Below are positions 50,656 through 59,158 of a stretch of DNA of 64,000 nucleotides, in pieces. Both the position numbers and the translations under genes were made by a program. The notes below the pieces were generated by a model. That model saw only the letters and a program-made list of their open reading frames with translations. It was not told where the DNA came from and ran no database searches. Position 1 is the first letter of the stretch. Each line of letters starts with the position of its first letter. The DNA comes from JBEBVQ01 sp037190845 (GTDB lineage Bacteria > Bacteroidota > Bacteroidia > Chitinophagales > Chitinophagaceae): the NCBI GenBank assembly GCA_037190845.1, contig JBBCJI010000003.1, forward strand, positions 62,001-126,000, written 5' to 3'.

Positions 50656-53037
50656 ATGGAATCCAACCCGTTGACTAATAAAATCAGCAACCAGATTAAT
50701 GTAAATTTTGACTTCCGGCGTCTGCTGGCTTCTTTCATTGCCAACTGGTACTGGTTCCTGCTCAGTATCGGTTTGTTTGCAGGGGTGGGTTTTTTGTACC
50801 TGCGCTATGCTACACCGGTATATCTGATAAAAAGCTCCCTGATGCTTGAAATGGGGGGTGGGGATAACGCGGGCAAAAGTGTGCTAAGTGATATCGGCAT
50901 TAAAAAAGACGAGACAAATCTTTACAACGAGATATTCATACTCCGGTCGCAAGACCTTATTATGCAGGTGGTGGATTCGCTGGATATGAATGTACATTAC
51001 TGGGTAAAAGGCAGAATCAAGGAGAATGAAATATACGAAGAGACCCCCGTCCGGCTGATATTCGATTCCAATGGCTTCCAGGCAGGTCACCATATAAATA
51101 TTATTATCCGGCAGATCGTGGAAGGGCAATTTGAGCTTACGGAAGACGCGCAGAAGACGCGCATTGCATCCGATGCATGGATTGAACGCCCTTATGGCCG
51201 GTTTAAAATTTTATATGCTAAAGGAGAAAGCTATAAAAGTTATTTAGACGGAGAAATAAAAATACATATCGCTCCTGTCATTGCAACAGTTCATGATATC
51301 ACCCCCCGGCTACGCATCAATATGAGCGATGGCAGGACCAGCATGCTGGATCTGCAGTTCGAAGACATCCTGCCGGAACGCGGTGTGGCCTTTATGAAAA
51401 CCCTGATCACCTTTTACCATCGTAATGAGCTACAAAACACCAACCGGTTTGCGGAAAAAACCCGGGAGTTCATCAACCAGCGGCAGGCAGATCTGATGGG
51501 AGATATTAAAAACGTAGACAGTAAAGTAGAAAATATTAAGGTCAGCCATGGCATGGTAGATGTTTCTACACAGGCAGGCGCCTATGTCAGCGGAAAAACA
51601 GAATCAGAAAAACAATTAGAAGATATTATCACGAGGAAGCAGGCGGTCGCCTATCTGAAACAATCCATACAGGAGCAGCATAGCGGAAGGCACCAGGTAT
51701 TGGCAGGGATCGGCGTTGAAGATCCTGTAGTAAATACACTGATCGGACAGTACAATACCCTGATACAAAAACTGGAGACTCAGGATCTTCCACCTTCCAA
51801 TCCGTTCCGCATACAGGCGGAAAGCGAAATCGCCAACCTGCGTAAACGCATTATAGATGCATCAGATAAAGTGCTGGCATCACTTGAAATCGCACAAAAA
51901 AACGCTGCCCGCACAGCCTCAGAATACTCCAGCCTCATTCGTACGGTTCCGTCCATCGACCGCTCCATTACGGACGTAAAAAGGGAATATGATGTACTCC
52001 AAAGTATGTACCTGATGCTCTATCAGAAGGGAGTAGAGAATGAAATAGCACTTTATGCCGCTTCCAACAAATCGAAAGAGGTTGTATCTCCCTATTATGC
52101 AAGTACTCCCGTTACACCTGTTCCCAATATGGTTTATACCATGATGCTCGTGTTGGGTATCCTGATCCCTGCAGGTGTACTTACCGCGCGTGAATTACTG
52201 AACAACAAAGTACTCAATGAAAGGGAAATCGAACAACTCACATCCGTTCCGATGATCGGCTCAGTGAGTAAGGGAAAGGAAAATGCAGATATCGTCACCG
52301 GCGAACGTATACGTACCGGCATTGCAGAACAATTCCGCCTGATCCGCGCCAATCTGGAGTTTATGAATGCTGCAGATAAGAAAAAAGTGATCATGGTCAC
52401 TTCCAGCATGAGCGGGGAAGGGAAAACATTTATCTCCATCAACCTGGCGCTTACCTTGGCGCTGGCGGGGAAACGGGTGATCGTCATGGAGTTTGACCTG
52501 CGTAAACCAAAAATTTCAGAACGCCTTAACCTGGAACGGGAAGGGGGTATCAGCGGCTACCTGGCAGGTATGGCTAACCTGGATCAGGTAGTAAAACCTT
52601 CTGGCATTCACGAAAACCTGTTTGTAGCAAACTGTGGCCCTGTACCTCCCAATCCCGGGGAGTTATTATTATTGCCACGTAATGCAGAACTGATCAATGG
52701 TCTGCAGGAAGTGTTTGATGCGGTGGTGATCGATACCGCGCCTGTAGGTATGGTATCCGATGCGCTGATTCTGTCCCAGTTTGCAGGAGTGAATCTTTTT
52801 GTTACCCGCCAGGGCTATACGATCAAAGAACAGGTACGCATGCTGGATAATATTTATAAGGAAGGTAAAGTCAAAAACGCCGCTATTGTGTTCAACGGGG
52901 TAGAACATCATCAAAAATATGGTTATGGATATGGCTACGGTTATGGGTACGGATATGGATATGGCGGGCAGGGATATTATGATGATGATGAAAAGGAGCC
53001 GGCAGGGATATTAAGAGGGCGGCGCAAAAAGAAATAG
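50656..53037 (+). CDS. wzc: Wzc-type polysaccharide co-polymerase / tyrosine autokinase
   Basis: 793 residues. An N-terminal Wzz domain has a first membrane segment (FIANWYWFLLSIGLFAGVGF) and a long coiled coil (about 270-440). A second membrane segment (about 500) precedes the BY-kinase domain: Walker A TSSMSGEGKT (SGEGKT from residue 586), Walker A' VIVMEFDLRKP and Walker B AVVIDTAPVGMVSD. The tail (about 755-775) has eight consecutive Tyr-Gly pairs plus YY and an acidic run, the autophosphorylation cluster. It controls chain length and export with the Wza-type protein. Confidence 0.95.
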   Translation: MESNPLTNKISNQINVNFDFRRLLASFIANWYWFLLSIGLFAGVGFLYLRYATPVYLIKSSLMLEMGGGDNAGKSVLSDIGIKKDETNLYNEIFILRSQDLIMQVVDSLDMNVHYWVKGRIKENEIYEETPVRLIFDSNGFQAGHHINIIIRQIVEGQFELTEDAQKTRIASDAWIERPYGRFKILYAKGESYKSYLDGEIKIHIAPVIATVHDITPRLRINMSDGRTSMLDLQFEDILPERGVAFMKTLITFYHRNELQNTNRFAEKTREFINQRQADLMGDIKNVDSKVENIKVSHGMVDVSTQAGAYVSGKTESEKQLEDIITRKQAVAYLKQSIQEQHSGRHQVLAGIGVEDPVVNTLIGQYNTLIQKLETQDLPPSNPFRIQAESEIANLRKRIIDASDKVLASLEIAQKNAARTASEYSSLIRTVPSIDRSITDVKREYDVLQSMYLMLYQKGVENEIALYAASNKSKEVVSPYYASTPVTPVPNMVYTMMLVLGILIPAGVLTARELLNNKVLNEREIEQLTSVPMIGSVSKGKENADIVTGERIRTGIAEQFRLIRANLEFMNAADKKKVIMVTSSMSGEGKTFISINLALTLALAGKRVIVMEFDLRKPKISERLNLEREGGISGYLAGMANLDQVVKPSGIHENLFVANCGPVPPNPGELLLLPRNAELINGLQEVFDAVVIDTAPVGMVSDALILSQFAGVNLFVTRQGYTIKEQVRMLDNIYKEGKVKNAAIVFNGVEHHQKYGYGYGYGYGYGYGYGGQGYYDDDEKEPAGILRGRRKKK
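52920..52967 (+). repeat. Tyr-Gly hexanucleotide tract in wzc
   Basis: Eight TAT/TAC-GGN repeats encode (YG)8. The codons vary at the third position, so it is not a pure microsatellite, but it may still change copy number in steps of six bases. Confidence 0.85.
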
Positions 53038-53098
53038 TGCGTCGTCAATGTGATTTTCATCCGGAAAACAGGATTATGAATTCTGATACTCCGGTAAG

Positions 53099-53131
53099 CT
53101 CAGCCAACGTCCTTTAATGTTGGTGGCTGAG
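53099..53131 (+). other. RNA hairpin downstream of wzc
   Basis: CTCAGCCAAC pairs with GTTGG-TGGCTGAG, with one bulge. It stands between the end of wzc and the terminator at 53155-53204, and may protect the 3' end of the wza-wzc mRNA. Confidence 0.5.
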
Positions 53132-53154
53132 ACCGTCCGTAGCCACTACCATAC

Positions 53155-53204
53155 AACAATTTTGACCAGACTCTTTCCCATACATAGTCTGGTATTGTTT
53201 TTTC
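53155..53204 (+). terminator. Intrinsic terminator after wza-wzc
   Basis: An outer AACAAT/ATTGTT stem and an inner CCAGACT/AGTCTGG stem are followed by seven Ts within the last 8 bases. It separates wza-wzc from the upxY promoter 42 bp further on. Confidence 0.8.
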
Positions 53205-53245
53205 GTAAACGACTATAAAAAAAACGTTTGTCTCATAAAGCGTAT

Positions 53246-53253
53246 TATCTTTG
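53246..53253 (+). promoter_or_regulatory. -7 box TATCTTTG for the upxY operon
   Basis: TATCTTTGCA, about 70 nt upstream of the chosen upxY ATG and just downstream of the wza-wzc terminator. Confidence 0.6.
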
Positions 53254-53324
53254 CAAGGCATTAAAAAAACCGGTTGCAGTATTTGCCTGTGACTGAGATG
53301 GCGAAGCCATGCAACAAACAGAAA

Positions 53325-53819
53325 ATGAACCGGAAATGGTATGCCATATATACACGCCCCCGCTGGGAAAAAAAGGCGGATCGCCTGCTGCAGGAACGAG
53401 GCATTTCTTCATATTGTCCGCTGCATAAAACAAAACGCCAATGGAGTGACCGGATCAAACTTGTGGAACTCCCGCTTTTCACTTCATATGTTTTTGTACA
53501 TATCTCCGAATCCGAAATGCAATTTGTACGTAGTTCACCCGGTGTACTCAACTTCGTTTACTGGAACGGGAAACCGGCAATTATAAAGGAAAAAGAGATC
53601 AGCGATATTAAACGCTTTCTGGACAATTACGAAGAAGTGGAAGCCGTACAGACAGATGTCAAACCAGGAGACAAAATATCCGTCGCTGCCGGTCCCCTCA
53701 TGGACCAAAAAGGCAGGGTATTGGATGTGAAAAAGAAAATAGTGAAGATCCGGATAGAAAGCCTCGGATATAACCTGGTTGCTTATGTAGATAAGAAGAA
53801 GTTAGTGAAAGGAATTTGA
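53325..53819 (+). CDS. UpxY-type NusG-like transcription antiterminator
   Basis: 164 residues from ATG 53325 (MNRKWYAIYTRPRWEKK); ATG 53298 would add nine residues. The NGN domain is typical of UpxY (YAIYTRPRWEKKADRLL ... RQWSDRIKLVELPLFTSYVFV), followed by a KOW domain (VAAGPLMDQKGRVLDVKKKIV). UpxY-type proteins promote elongation through their own long capsule operons in Bacteroides. It is the first gene of the second transcript here, with no UpxZ-like gene after it. The TGA stop falls inside an AATTTGAAAA repeat. Confidence 0.92.
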   Translation: MNRKWYAIYTRPRWEKKADRLLQERGISSYCPLHKTKRQWSDRIKLVELPLFTSYVFVHISESEMQFVRSSPGVLNFVYWNGKPAIIKEKEISDIKRFLDNYEEVEAVQTDVKPGDKISVAAGPLMDQKGRVLDVKKKIVKIRIESLGYNLVAYVDKKKLVKGI

Positions 53820-53848
53820 AAATTTGAAAATGAGAGCATTTGAAAATG
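53813..53848 (+). repeat. AATTTGAAAATG direct repeat at the upxY/wzm junction
   Basis: Three near copies (AATTTGAA, AATTTGAAAATG, CATTTGAAAATG) overlap the upxY stop and one possible wzm start. It is the same word family as the repeats flanking the murU-like gene. Confidence 0.75.
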
Positions 53849-54738
53849 GAGCGGATGGAAATGTAATGAGCGCAGAACTAACCGGGAATATAACAACAGA
53901 ACAGGAATGGACGGAGGTCATTGAGCCACAGAATAAGTTGCTGGATCTCAAGCTACGGGATGTCTGGCGCTACCGCGATCTGCTGCTGCTGCTCGTACGC
54001 CGGGATTTTGTAGCTACTTACAAGCAAACCATCCTCGGCCCGATCTGGTTCTTCCTGCAGCCCATACTCACCACCCTGACCTTTACCCTGATCTTCGGAC
54101 GGATCGCCGGGCTGAGTACGGATGGGTTGCCCATGATGCTGTTTTACCTGGCCGGCATTACGATGTGGAACTATTTTGCCGAATGTCTGAACCGAACGGC
54201 AACTGTGTTCAAGGATAATGCCTCGGTATTTGGCAAAGTATATTTTCCCCGGCTGGTAATGCCGCTTTCTATTGTTGTCAGCAATCTGGTGAAACTGGGC
54301 ATCCAGTTTGTTTTATTCCTGGGATTCTGGGGGTTCTACCTGGCCACAGGAGCAAACGTTCAACCCAATGCTGCCTTGCTGTTATTCCCCATTCTGATCC
54401 TGCTCATGGGTGGTTTGGGCCTCGGCTTCGGAATGATCATCTCAGCTATGACGACCAAGTACCGTGATCTCGTGTTTTTGCTGACCTTCGGCGTGCAACT
54501 GCTGATGTATGCCACACCGGTGATCTATCCGTTATCTACGATCGGGGAAAAATACAAATGGCTGATCCTGGCGAATCCCATGTCTTCGATTATTGAAACG
54601 TTCAGGTACGGATTTTTAGGAACGGGAAGTTTTCATTGGGAATACCTGGCTTATAGTACAGGATTTACTATAGTAGTACTATTGCTGGGCACAATAATTT
54701 TCAACCGGGTGGAGAAAAGTTTTATGGATACGGTATAA
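53830..54738 (+). CDS. wzm: ABC-2 type polysaccharide export permease (Wzm)
   Basis: 302 residues from ATG 53830; ATG 53866 (MSAELTGN) is an alternative that avoids repeat-encoded residues. The Wzm/TagG pattern is LKLRDVWRYRDLLLLLVRRDFVATYKQTILGPIW, then six membrane segments and NPMSSIIETFRYGFLG near the end. It exports lipid-linked polysaccharide with the ATPase Wzt (encoded 5.5 kb downstream). Confidence 0.92.
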   Translation: MRAFENGADGNVMSAELTGNITTEQEWTEVIEPQNKLLDLKLRDVWRYRDLLLLLVRRDFVATYKQTILGPIWFFLQPILTTLTFTLIFGRIAGLSTDGLPMMLFYLAGITMWNYFAECLNRTATVFKDNASVFGKVYFPRLVMPLSIVVSNLVKLGIQFVLFLGFWGFYLATGANVQPNAALLLFPILILLMGGLGLGFGMIISAMTTKYRDLVFLLTFGVQLLMYATPVIYPLSTIGEKYKWLILANPMSSIIETFRYGFLGTGSFHWEYLAYSTGFTIVVLLLGTIIFNRVEKSFMDTV

Positions 54739-55098
54739 AGTGGTCAATTTGCATCTGCAATCATTCAACACAAGTAGAGACGGTCACAATAGACCTGGCC
54801 ATACCGTTGATAAAATATCGCTTGAAAAAGTACCGGCAACTATAGAGCAGATCAATGATCACGGAGACAGGATCACGAGACGATCCGTTAACCTTCTTGC
54901 TTAACATGACCTGATGCAGTACGAACATCCGACACATGCCTCCCGGCTGCTGTTTAAAAAAGGGATCAGGTACCGAACTCCTCAAACACCCGTTACAATC
55001 CCCGTATTTTAATGCTGAAAGTTCATTGTGAAAGGGGGCGTTCAGTATTAGATCAAATGTCTCAAAAGTTTAAATTAAATTAGTTCAATCCTTATGAG
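54739..55098. other. Intergenic region between wzm and the acyltransferase
   Basis: 360 bp with no recognisable gene. Short frames exist on both strands but show no family pattern; composition shifts toward AT at its right end. It may be a scar of past gene replacement. Confidence 0.6.
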
Positions 55099-56298
55099 AT
55101 GAGATCAATCGGTTTAGATTTAATAAGAACGATAGCGATTGTCTTAGTACTACTTGCCCATACGGTAAGCGTAATATATGAATATTTCTCAGGAATATGG
55201 GAGTTTATTTTCAATGTGTTTAATAGCCTGGCCGGATATTACGGTGTTTTAATATTTTTTATATTGAGTGGGTTCTTAATCGGTCGTATATTTATCAGCA
55301 CATTTGTAAAAACAGAGCATTCCAAAGTAGATACTAAATTATCTATATTGGATTTCTGGACACGCAGATGGTTAAGAACACTACCCAACTATTATCTTTT
55401 TTTAATTATCCATATAATACTTGGCAATCTTTTTGCGCCATTTACAACCAGTTCAGTGATATCAAGCATTTTTTTTATGCAGAATCTGGCATGGCAAAAT
55501 GCATCTTTCTTCAGTGTATCATGGAGTTTAGCAGTTGAAGAATGGTTTTATTTATTATTACCAATCGTATTTATCATTAGTAAAAGAGTGTTAAACAACA
55601 ATAAAACTGCATTCCTGAATACTATTATTGCATTAATCTTAATTCCATGCATAAGTAAATTAATATACTCAGTAAACAATGATAGTGCAGTCAACAGGCA
55701 CTTTCAATACTTATATTCAATAGTAATACACAGATTAGATGCAATAGGATGGGGCATTTTGCTTGCATTGATGTGGTCCACCGATTTAATAAAATCAATT
55801 TTAATAAAATACAGAATATACATATTTTTATGTGGAGCTGTGGGATCTCTTGCTTTATTGTTATTTGCGGTCAATACGATCATTATACCCGTACAAAATG
55901 TATGGGACGTGTATCTTTTCCTGACATTATCTCCCGCTTTCATTATCCTAATGTTTCCCTTATGCATAGAGCTCAAACCAATAAATACTTATGCATCAAA
56001 AGTCATAGTGTTCATAAGTCTGATTTCTTATTCATTATACCTTAGCCATTTTCCGGTAATAAGAATACTTGATTATTGCGCATCGAAATCATTTTTCAAT
56101 CCAATACTATCCAATAAAATAGTGCTGTTTATATTTTATCACTTGTTTTCCATTATAGTATCAGCATTCGTATATAAGTATTTCGAAAAACCTTTTATGA
56201 AAATGAGAAATAAAATTAACTGGAAAATAAATGATGAACCCGGGAAAAAAAGGATAAAATATTCGTTATTATTTAACCATAATAAAAAAATCCGATAA
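55099..56298 (+). CDS. Acyltransferase family 3 (OafA/YrhL-type) membrane protein
   Basis: 399 residues with about ten membrane segments. The N-terminal motif is IRTIAIVLVLLAHTVSVI (catalytic-type His in LLAH), then SGFLIGRIF, and WTRRWLRTLPNYYLFL with the R-x(n)-R pattern. It O-acetylates polysaccharide using a cytoplasmic donor. The gene is clearly AT-richer than all neighbours, indicating recent acquisition. It ends 6 bp before gmd. Confidence 0.92.
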   Translation: MRSIGLDLIRTIAIVLVLLAHTVSVIYEYFSGIWEFIFNVFNSLAGYYGVLIFFILSGFLIGRIFISTFVKTEHSKVDTKLSILDFWTRRWLRTLPNYYLFLIIHIILGNLFAPFTTSSVISSIFFMQNLAWQNASFFSVSWSLAVEEWFYLLLPIVFIISKRVLNNNKTAFLNTIIALILIPCISKLIYSVNNDSAVNRHFQYLYSIVIHRLDAIGWGILLALMWSTDLIKSILIKYRIYIFLCGAVGSLALLLFAVNTIIIPVQNVWDVYLFLTLSPAFIILMFPLCIELKPINTYASKVIVFISLISYSLYLSHFPVIRILDYCASKSFFNPILSNKIVLFIFYHLFSIIVSAFVYKYFEKPFMKMRNKINWKINDEPGKKRIKYSLLFNHNKKIR

Positions 56299-56304
56299 AT
56301 ACAT

Positions 56305-57420
56305 ATGTCTAAAATTGCTTTAATAACAGGGGTCACTGGGCAGGATGGCGCTTATTTATCCGAACTACTGCTGAGCAAAGGTTATACAGTTCATGGAATT
56401 AAAAGACGTAGCTCCCTTTTTAATACAGACAGAATTGATCACCTATGTACCGATCCTCATATTTCAGGTAAACCTTTTACATTACATTACGGTGATCTGA
56501 GTGATGCGACCAATCTTATACGTATCATCCAGGACACACAACCTGATGAGATCTATAACCTGGGAGCCATGAGCCATGTCAAGGTGAGCTTCGACACACC
56601 TGAATATACAGCGAACGCAGATGGTCTGGGCACACTGCGCATACTGGAGGCGGTCCGTCTGCTCAGATTAACAAAGAAGACCCGTATATATCAGGCATCT
56701 ACATCTGAATTGTACGGTCTGGTTCAGGAGGTACCCCAGACAGAAAAAACGCCGTTTTATCCACGTTCTCCTTATGCCGTTGCGAAAATGTACGCATACT
56801 GGATCACGGTCAATTACCGGGAAGCGTATAATATGTACGCTTGTAACGGCATTCTGTTCAATCATGAAAGCCCGCTTCGCGGAGAGACTTTTGTAACACG
56901 GAAAATCACTCGTGCTGTAGCTCAGATAGCATTAGGGCTCCAGGAAAAATTATACATTGGGAATCTGGATGCCCGTAGAGATTGGGGACATGCAAGAGAT
57001 TATGTGGAGGCAATGTGGCTGATCCTGCAGCAGGATACTCCAGATGATTATGTCATTGCAACCGGGATTACTACTTCCGTGCGGGACTTCATAACAATGG
57101 CATTCCGGGAAGTAGGCGTGGGAATAGAATTCCGCGGATCCGGTATTAATGAAAAAGGGTACGTACATTCTGTTTCCAACTCTGAGTACAATTTTAAAAC
57201 CGGACAGGAGATAGTATGCGTAGATCCAAATTATTTCAGACCAACTGAGGTCGAATTGCTAATCGGCGACGCATCCAAAGCAAAACAAAAATTAGGCTGG
57301 ACGGCAAAATGTACCTTACCGGAATTAGTTCACGAAATGGTTGCTGCTGATATCGAACTCTTTCAGAAATCTCGTCATCTTAAGGCTGCCGGATTTACAG
57401 TCACACATCAATCTGAATAA
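56305..57420 (+). CDS. gmd: GDP-mannose 4,6-dehydratase
   Basis: 371 residues. The Rossmann start is LITGVTGQDGAYLSELLLSKGY, the catalytic YxxxK is in YPRSPYAVAKMYAYW, and other conserved stretches are SHVKVSFDTPEYTA and NGILFNHESPLRGETFVTRK. It converts GDP-D-mannose to GDP-4-keto-6-deoxymannose, the first step to GDP-L-fucose. It is separated from fcl by a methyltransferase gene. Confidence 0.97.
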   Translation: MSKIALITGVTGQDGAYLSELLLSKGYTVHGIKRRSSLFNTDRIDHLCTDPHISGKPFTLHYGDLSDATNLIRIIQDTQPDEIYNLGAMSHVKVSFDTPEYTANADGLGTLRILEAVRLLRLTKKTRIYQASTSELYGLVQEVPQTEKTPFYPRSPYAVAKMYAYWITVNYREAYNMYACNGILFNHESPLRGETFVTRKITRAVAQIALGLQEKLYIGNLDARRDWGHARDYVEAMWLILQQDTPDDYVIATGITTSVRDFITMAFREVGVGIEFRGSGINEKGYVHSVSNSEYNFKTGQEIVCVDPNYFRPTEVELLIGDASKAKQKLGWTAKCTLPELVHEMVAADIELFQKSRHLKAAGFTVTHQSE

Positions 57421-57430
57421 AAATTACATC

Positions 57431-57967
57431 ATGAAATTACACTTAGGTTGCGGAGATAAGCATATTGATAATTATATAAATGTTGATGCAAGGGCGTTGC
57501 CCGGCGTTGATGTTGTAGACGATGTTAGTACCCTGGTCTCCTTCAAAGAAAACGCTGCTACACTAATATATGTGTCACATGTATTGGAGCATTTTGGGCG
57601 AAACGAATACATTAAATCGCTTCAGCGCTGGTATGATTTATTGCAACCGGGAGGTATTTTAAGAATCGCAGTACCCGATTTCGGACAGATAGTAAATCAC
57701 TACAATCAGTATCATGATCTGCGTGTCCTTAGGGGACTCTTATATGGGGGGCAAACATACCCGCAGAATTATCATTATTGTACATGGGATTTTGAAACAT
57801 TAACATCTGACCTCGAGCAGGTGGGTTTTAAACGGGATAATATAGCTCGATATGACTGGCGCTACACAGACCATGCAGATATTGACGACTTCAGCCAATG
57901 TTATCTGCCGCATATGGATAAAGAGAACGGCATGCTGATGAGCCTGAATGTTGAAGCTAAAAAATAA
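57431..57967 (+). CDS. Class I SAM-dependent methyltransferase
   Basis: 178 residues from ATG 57431 (MKLHLGCGDKHIDNYINVD), 10 bp after gmd. The SAM-binding motif is LHLGCGDKH, with DVVDDVSTL and YVSHVLEHFGRNE; LLQPGGILRIAVPDF is the usual motif III region. Such proteins in glycan loci methylate sugars or are SAM-binding partners. The substrate is unknown. Confidence 0.88.
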   Translation: MKLHLGCGDKHIDNYINVDARALPGVDVVDDVSTLVSFKENAATLIYVSHVLEHFGRNEYIKSLQRWYDLLQPGGILRIAVPDFGQIVNHYNQYHDLRVLRGLLYGGQTYPQNYHYCTWDFETLTSDLEQVGFKRDNIARYDWRYTDHADIDDFSQCYLPHMDKENGMLMSLNVEAKK

Positions 57968-57980
57968 TCAGATATTGAAG

Positions 57981-58913
57981 ATGAAGAAAGATAGCAGGAT
58001 CTATGTTGCAGGACACCGTGGATTAGCAGGCAGTGCTATTCACAGGGAGCTTACACGACAAGGGTATGAGCATATTATTTTCCGTACCTCGTCCGAACTT
58101 GACTTAAGAGATACTAAAGCCGTTACTGATTTTTTTGATCAGGAGAAACCAGAATATGTATTCCTGGCTGCAGCAAAAGTGGGCGGCATTATGGCGAATA
58201 ATAACTATCCGGCAGACTTCCTGTATGAGAATCTGATGATACAGAACAATGTGATCCACCAGGCCTACAGGCATCAAGTAAAAAAACTTTTATTCCTGGG
58301 GTCCTCCTGTATCTATCCCAAATTTGCTACACAACCTATAACTGAAGATGCCCTGCTGACCGGTCTCCTGGAGCCTACCAACGAACCGTATGCAATTGCT
58401 AAAATTGCCGGGATCAAGATGTGCGACGCTTATCGCCGTCAATATAATTGTGATTTTATTTCGGTCATGCCGACTAACCTATATGGACCCAATGACAATT
58501 ATGACCTGGAGAACTCCCATGTACTACCTGCTTTATTAAGGAAGTTTCATGAAGCGAAACTTAATGATGAGCCAATTGTGACATTGTGGGGATCCGGCAA
58601 TCCCAAACGAGAATTCCTGCATGTGGATGATCTTGCCGAAGCATGTGTTTTTTTAATGGAACGTTACAGCGAAGCCGGAATTATCAATATTGGCACTGGG
58701 GTTGATACTACTATCCGCAACTTAGCCGAAATAATCAAAACGGTTGTCGGATATAGAGGTAATATTCTTTGGGATACTTCAAAACCAGATGGCACTCCCC
58801 GTAAATTATTGAATATCTCCCGGATTGAAAGTCTGGGGTGGCAACCAAAGATCGAGTTGACAACCGGCATAAGGCAGGTTTATGAAAGCAGGTTTGTATC
58901 ACATCACTCTTAA
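57981..58913 (+). CDS. fcl: GDP-L-fucose synthase
   Basis: 310 residues from ATG 57981 (MKKDSRIYVAGHRGLAGSAI). NAD(P)-binding AGHRGLAGSAI, SSCIYPKFATQPI with catalytic Ser/Cys, YAIAKIAGIKM (YxxxK) and MPTNLYGPNDNYD are all characteristic. It epimerises and reduces GDP-4-keto-6-deoxymannose to GDP-L-fucose, completing the pathway begun by Gmd. Confidence 0.97.
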   Translation: MKKDSRIYVAGHRGLAGSAIHRELTRQGYEHIIFRTSSELDLRDTKAVTDFFDQEKPEYVFLAAAKVGGIMANNNYPADFLYENLMIQNNVIHQAYRHQVKKLLFLGSSCIYPKFATQPITEDALLTGLLEPTNEPYAIAKIAGIKMCDAYRRQYNCDFISVMPTNLYGPNDNYDLENSHVLPALLRKFHEAKLNDEPIVTLWGSGNPKREFLHVDDLAEACVFLMERYSEAGIINIGTGVDTTIRNLAEIIKTVVGYRGNILWDTSKPDGTPRKLLNISRIESLGWQPKIELTTGIRQVYESRFVSHHS

Positions 58914-58993
58914 CAAAGTACGGGCAGACGACATGTATATTACTTCATAGTCTTTATACATGCAGGAAAGTCAGAACCCACTGAACATCTGAA

Positions 58994-59140
58994 TAAGAAT
59001 CCGGATATACATTGAAGATAAAAATCGACAGGGCACGCACAAATAATATAATCCATGTTGATTTCATGTGGTTTGATAAGCAGGGTTATGAGCCCGGGAT
59101 ACGGAAGGAAATACTCTCTTTAGTCAGAAAGGCAAATTAA
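58994..59140 (+). pseudogene. Possible remnant ORF in frame with the GT10 gene
   Basis: An open stretch of about 47 codons between TAA (58994-58996) and TAA (59138-59140), encoding GYTLKIKIDRARTNN ... IRKEILSLVRKAN. It is in the same frame as the following GT10 gene, separated from it by one stop and six sense codons. It could be a decayed gene end or chance. Confidence 0.3.
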
Positions 59141-59158
59141 TACATAAATAATTTCATC

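Noticed and set aside
53038..53324. Invertible (phase-variable) promoter before upxY, as in Bacteroides capsule loci
   Set aside because: No pair of inverted repeats bracketing the -7 box at 53246-53253 was found; the visible hairpins fit a terminator and a 3'-end stem.
54761..54985. 74-codon minus-strand frame between wzm and the acyltransferase
   Set aside because: Basic and Cys-containing, but no family resemblance and no promoter box; treated as intergenic.
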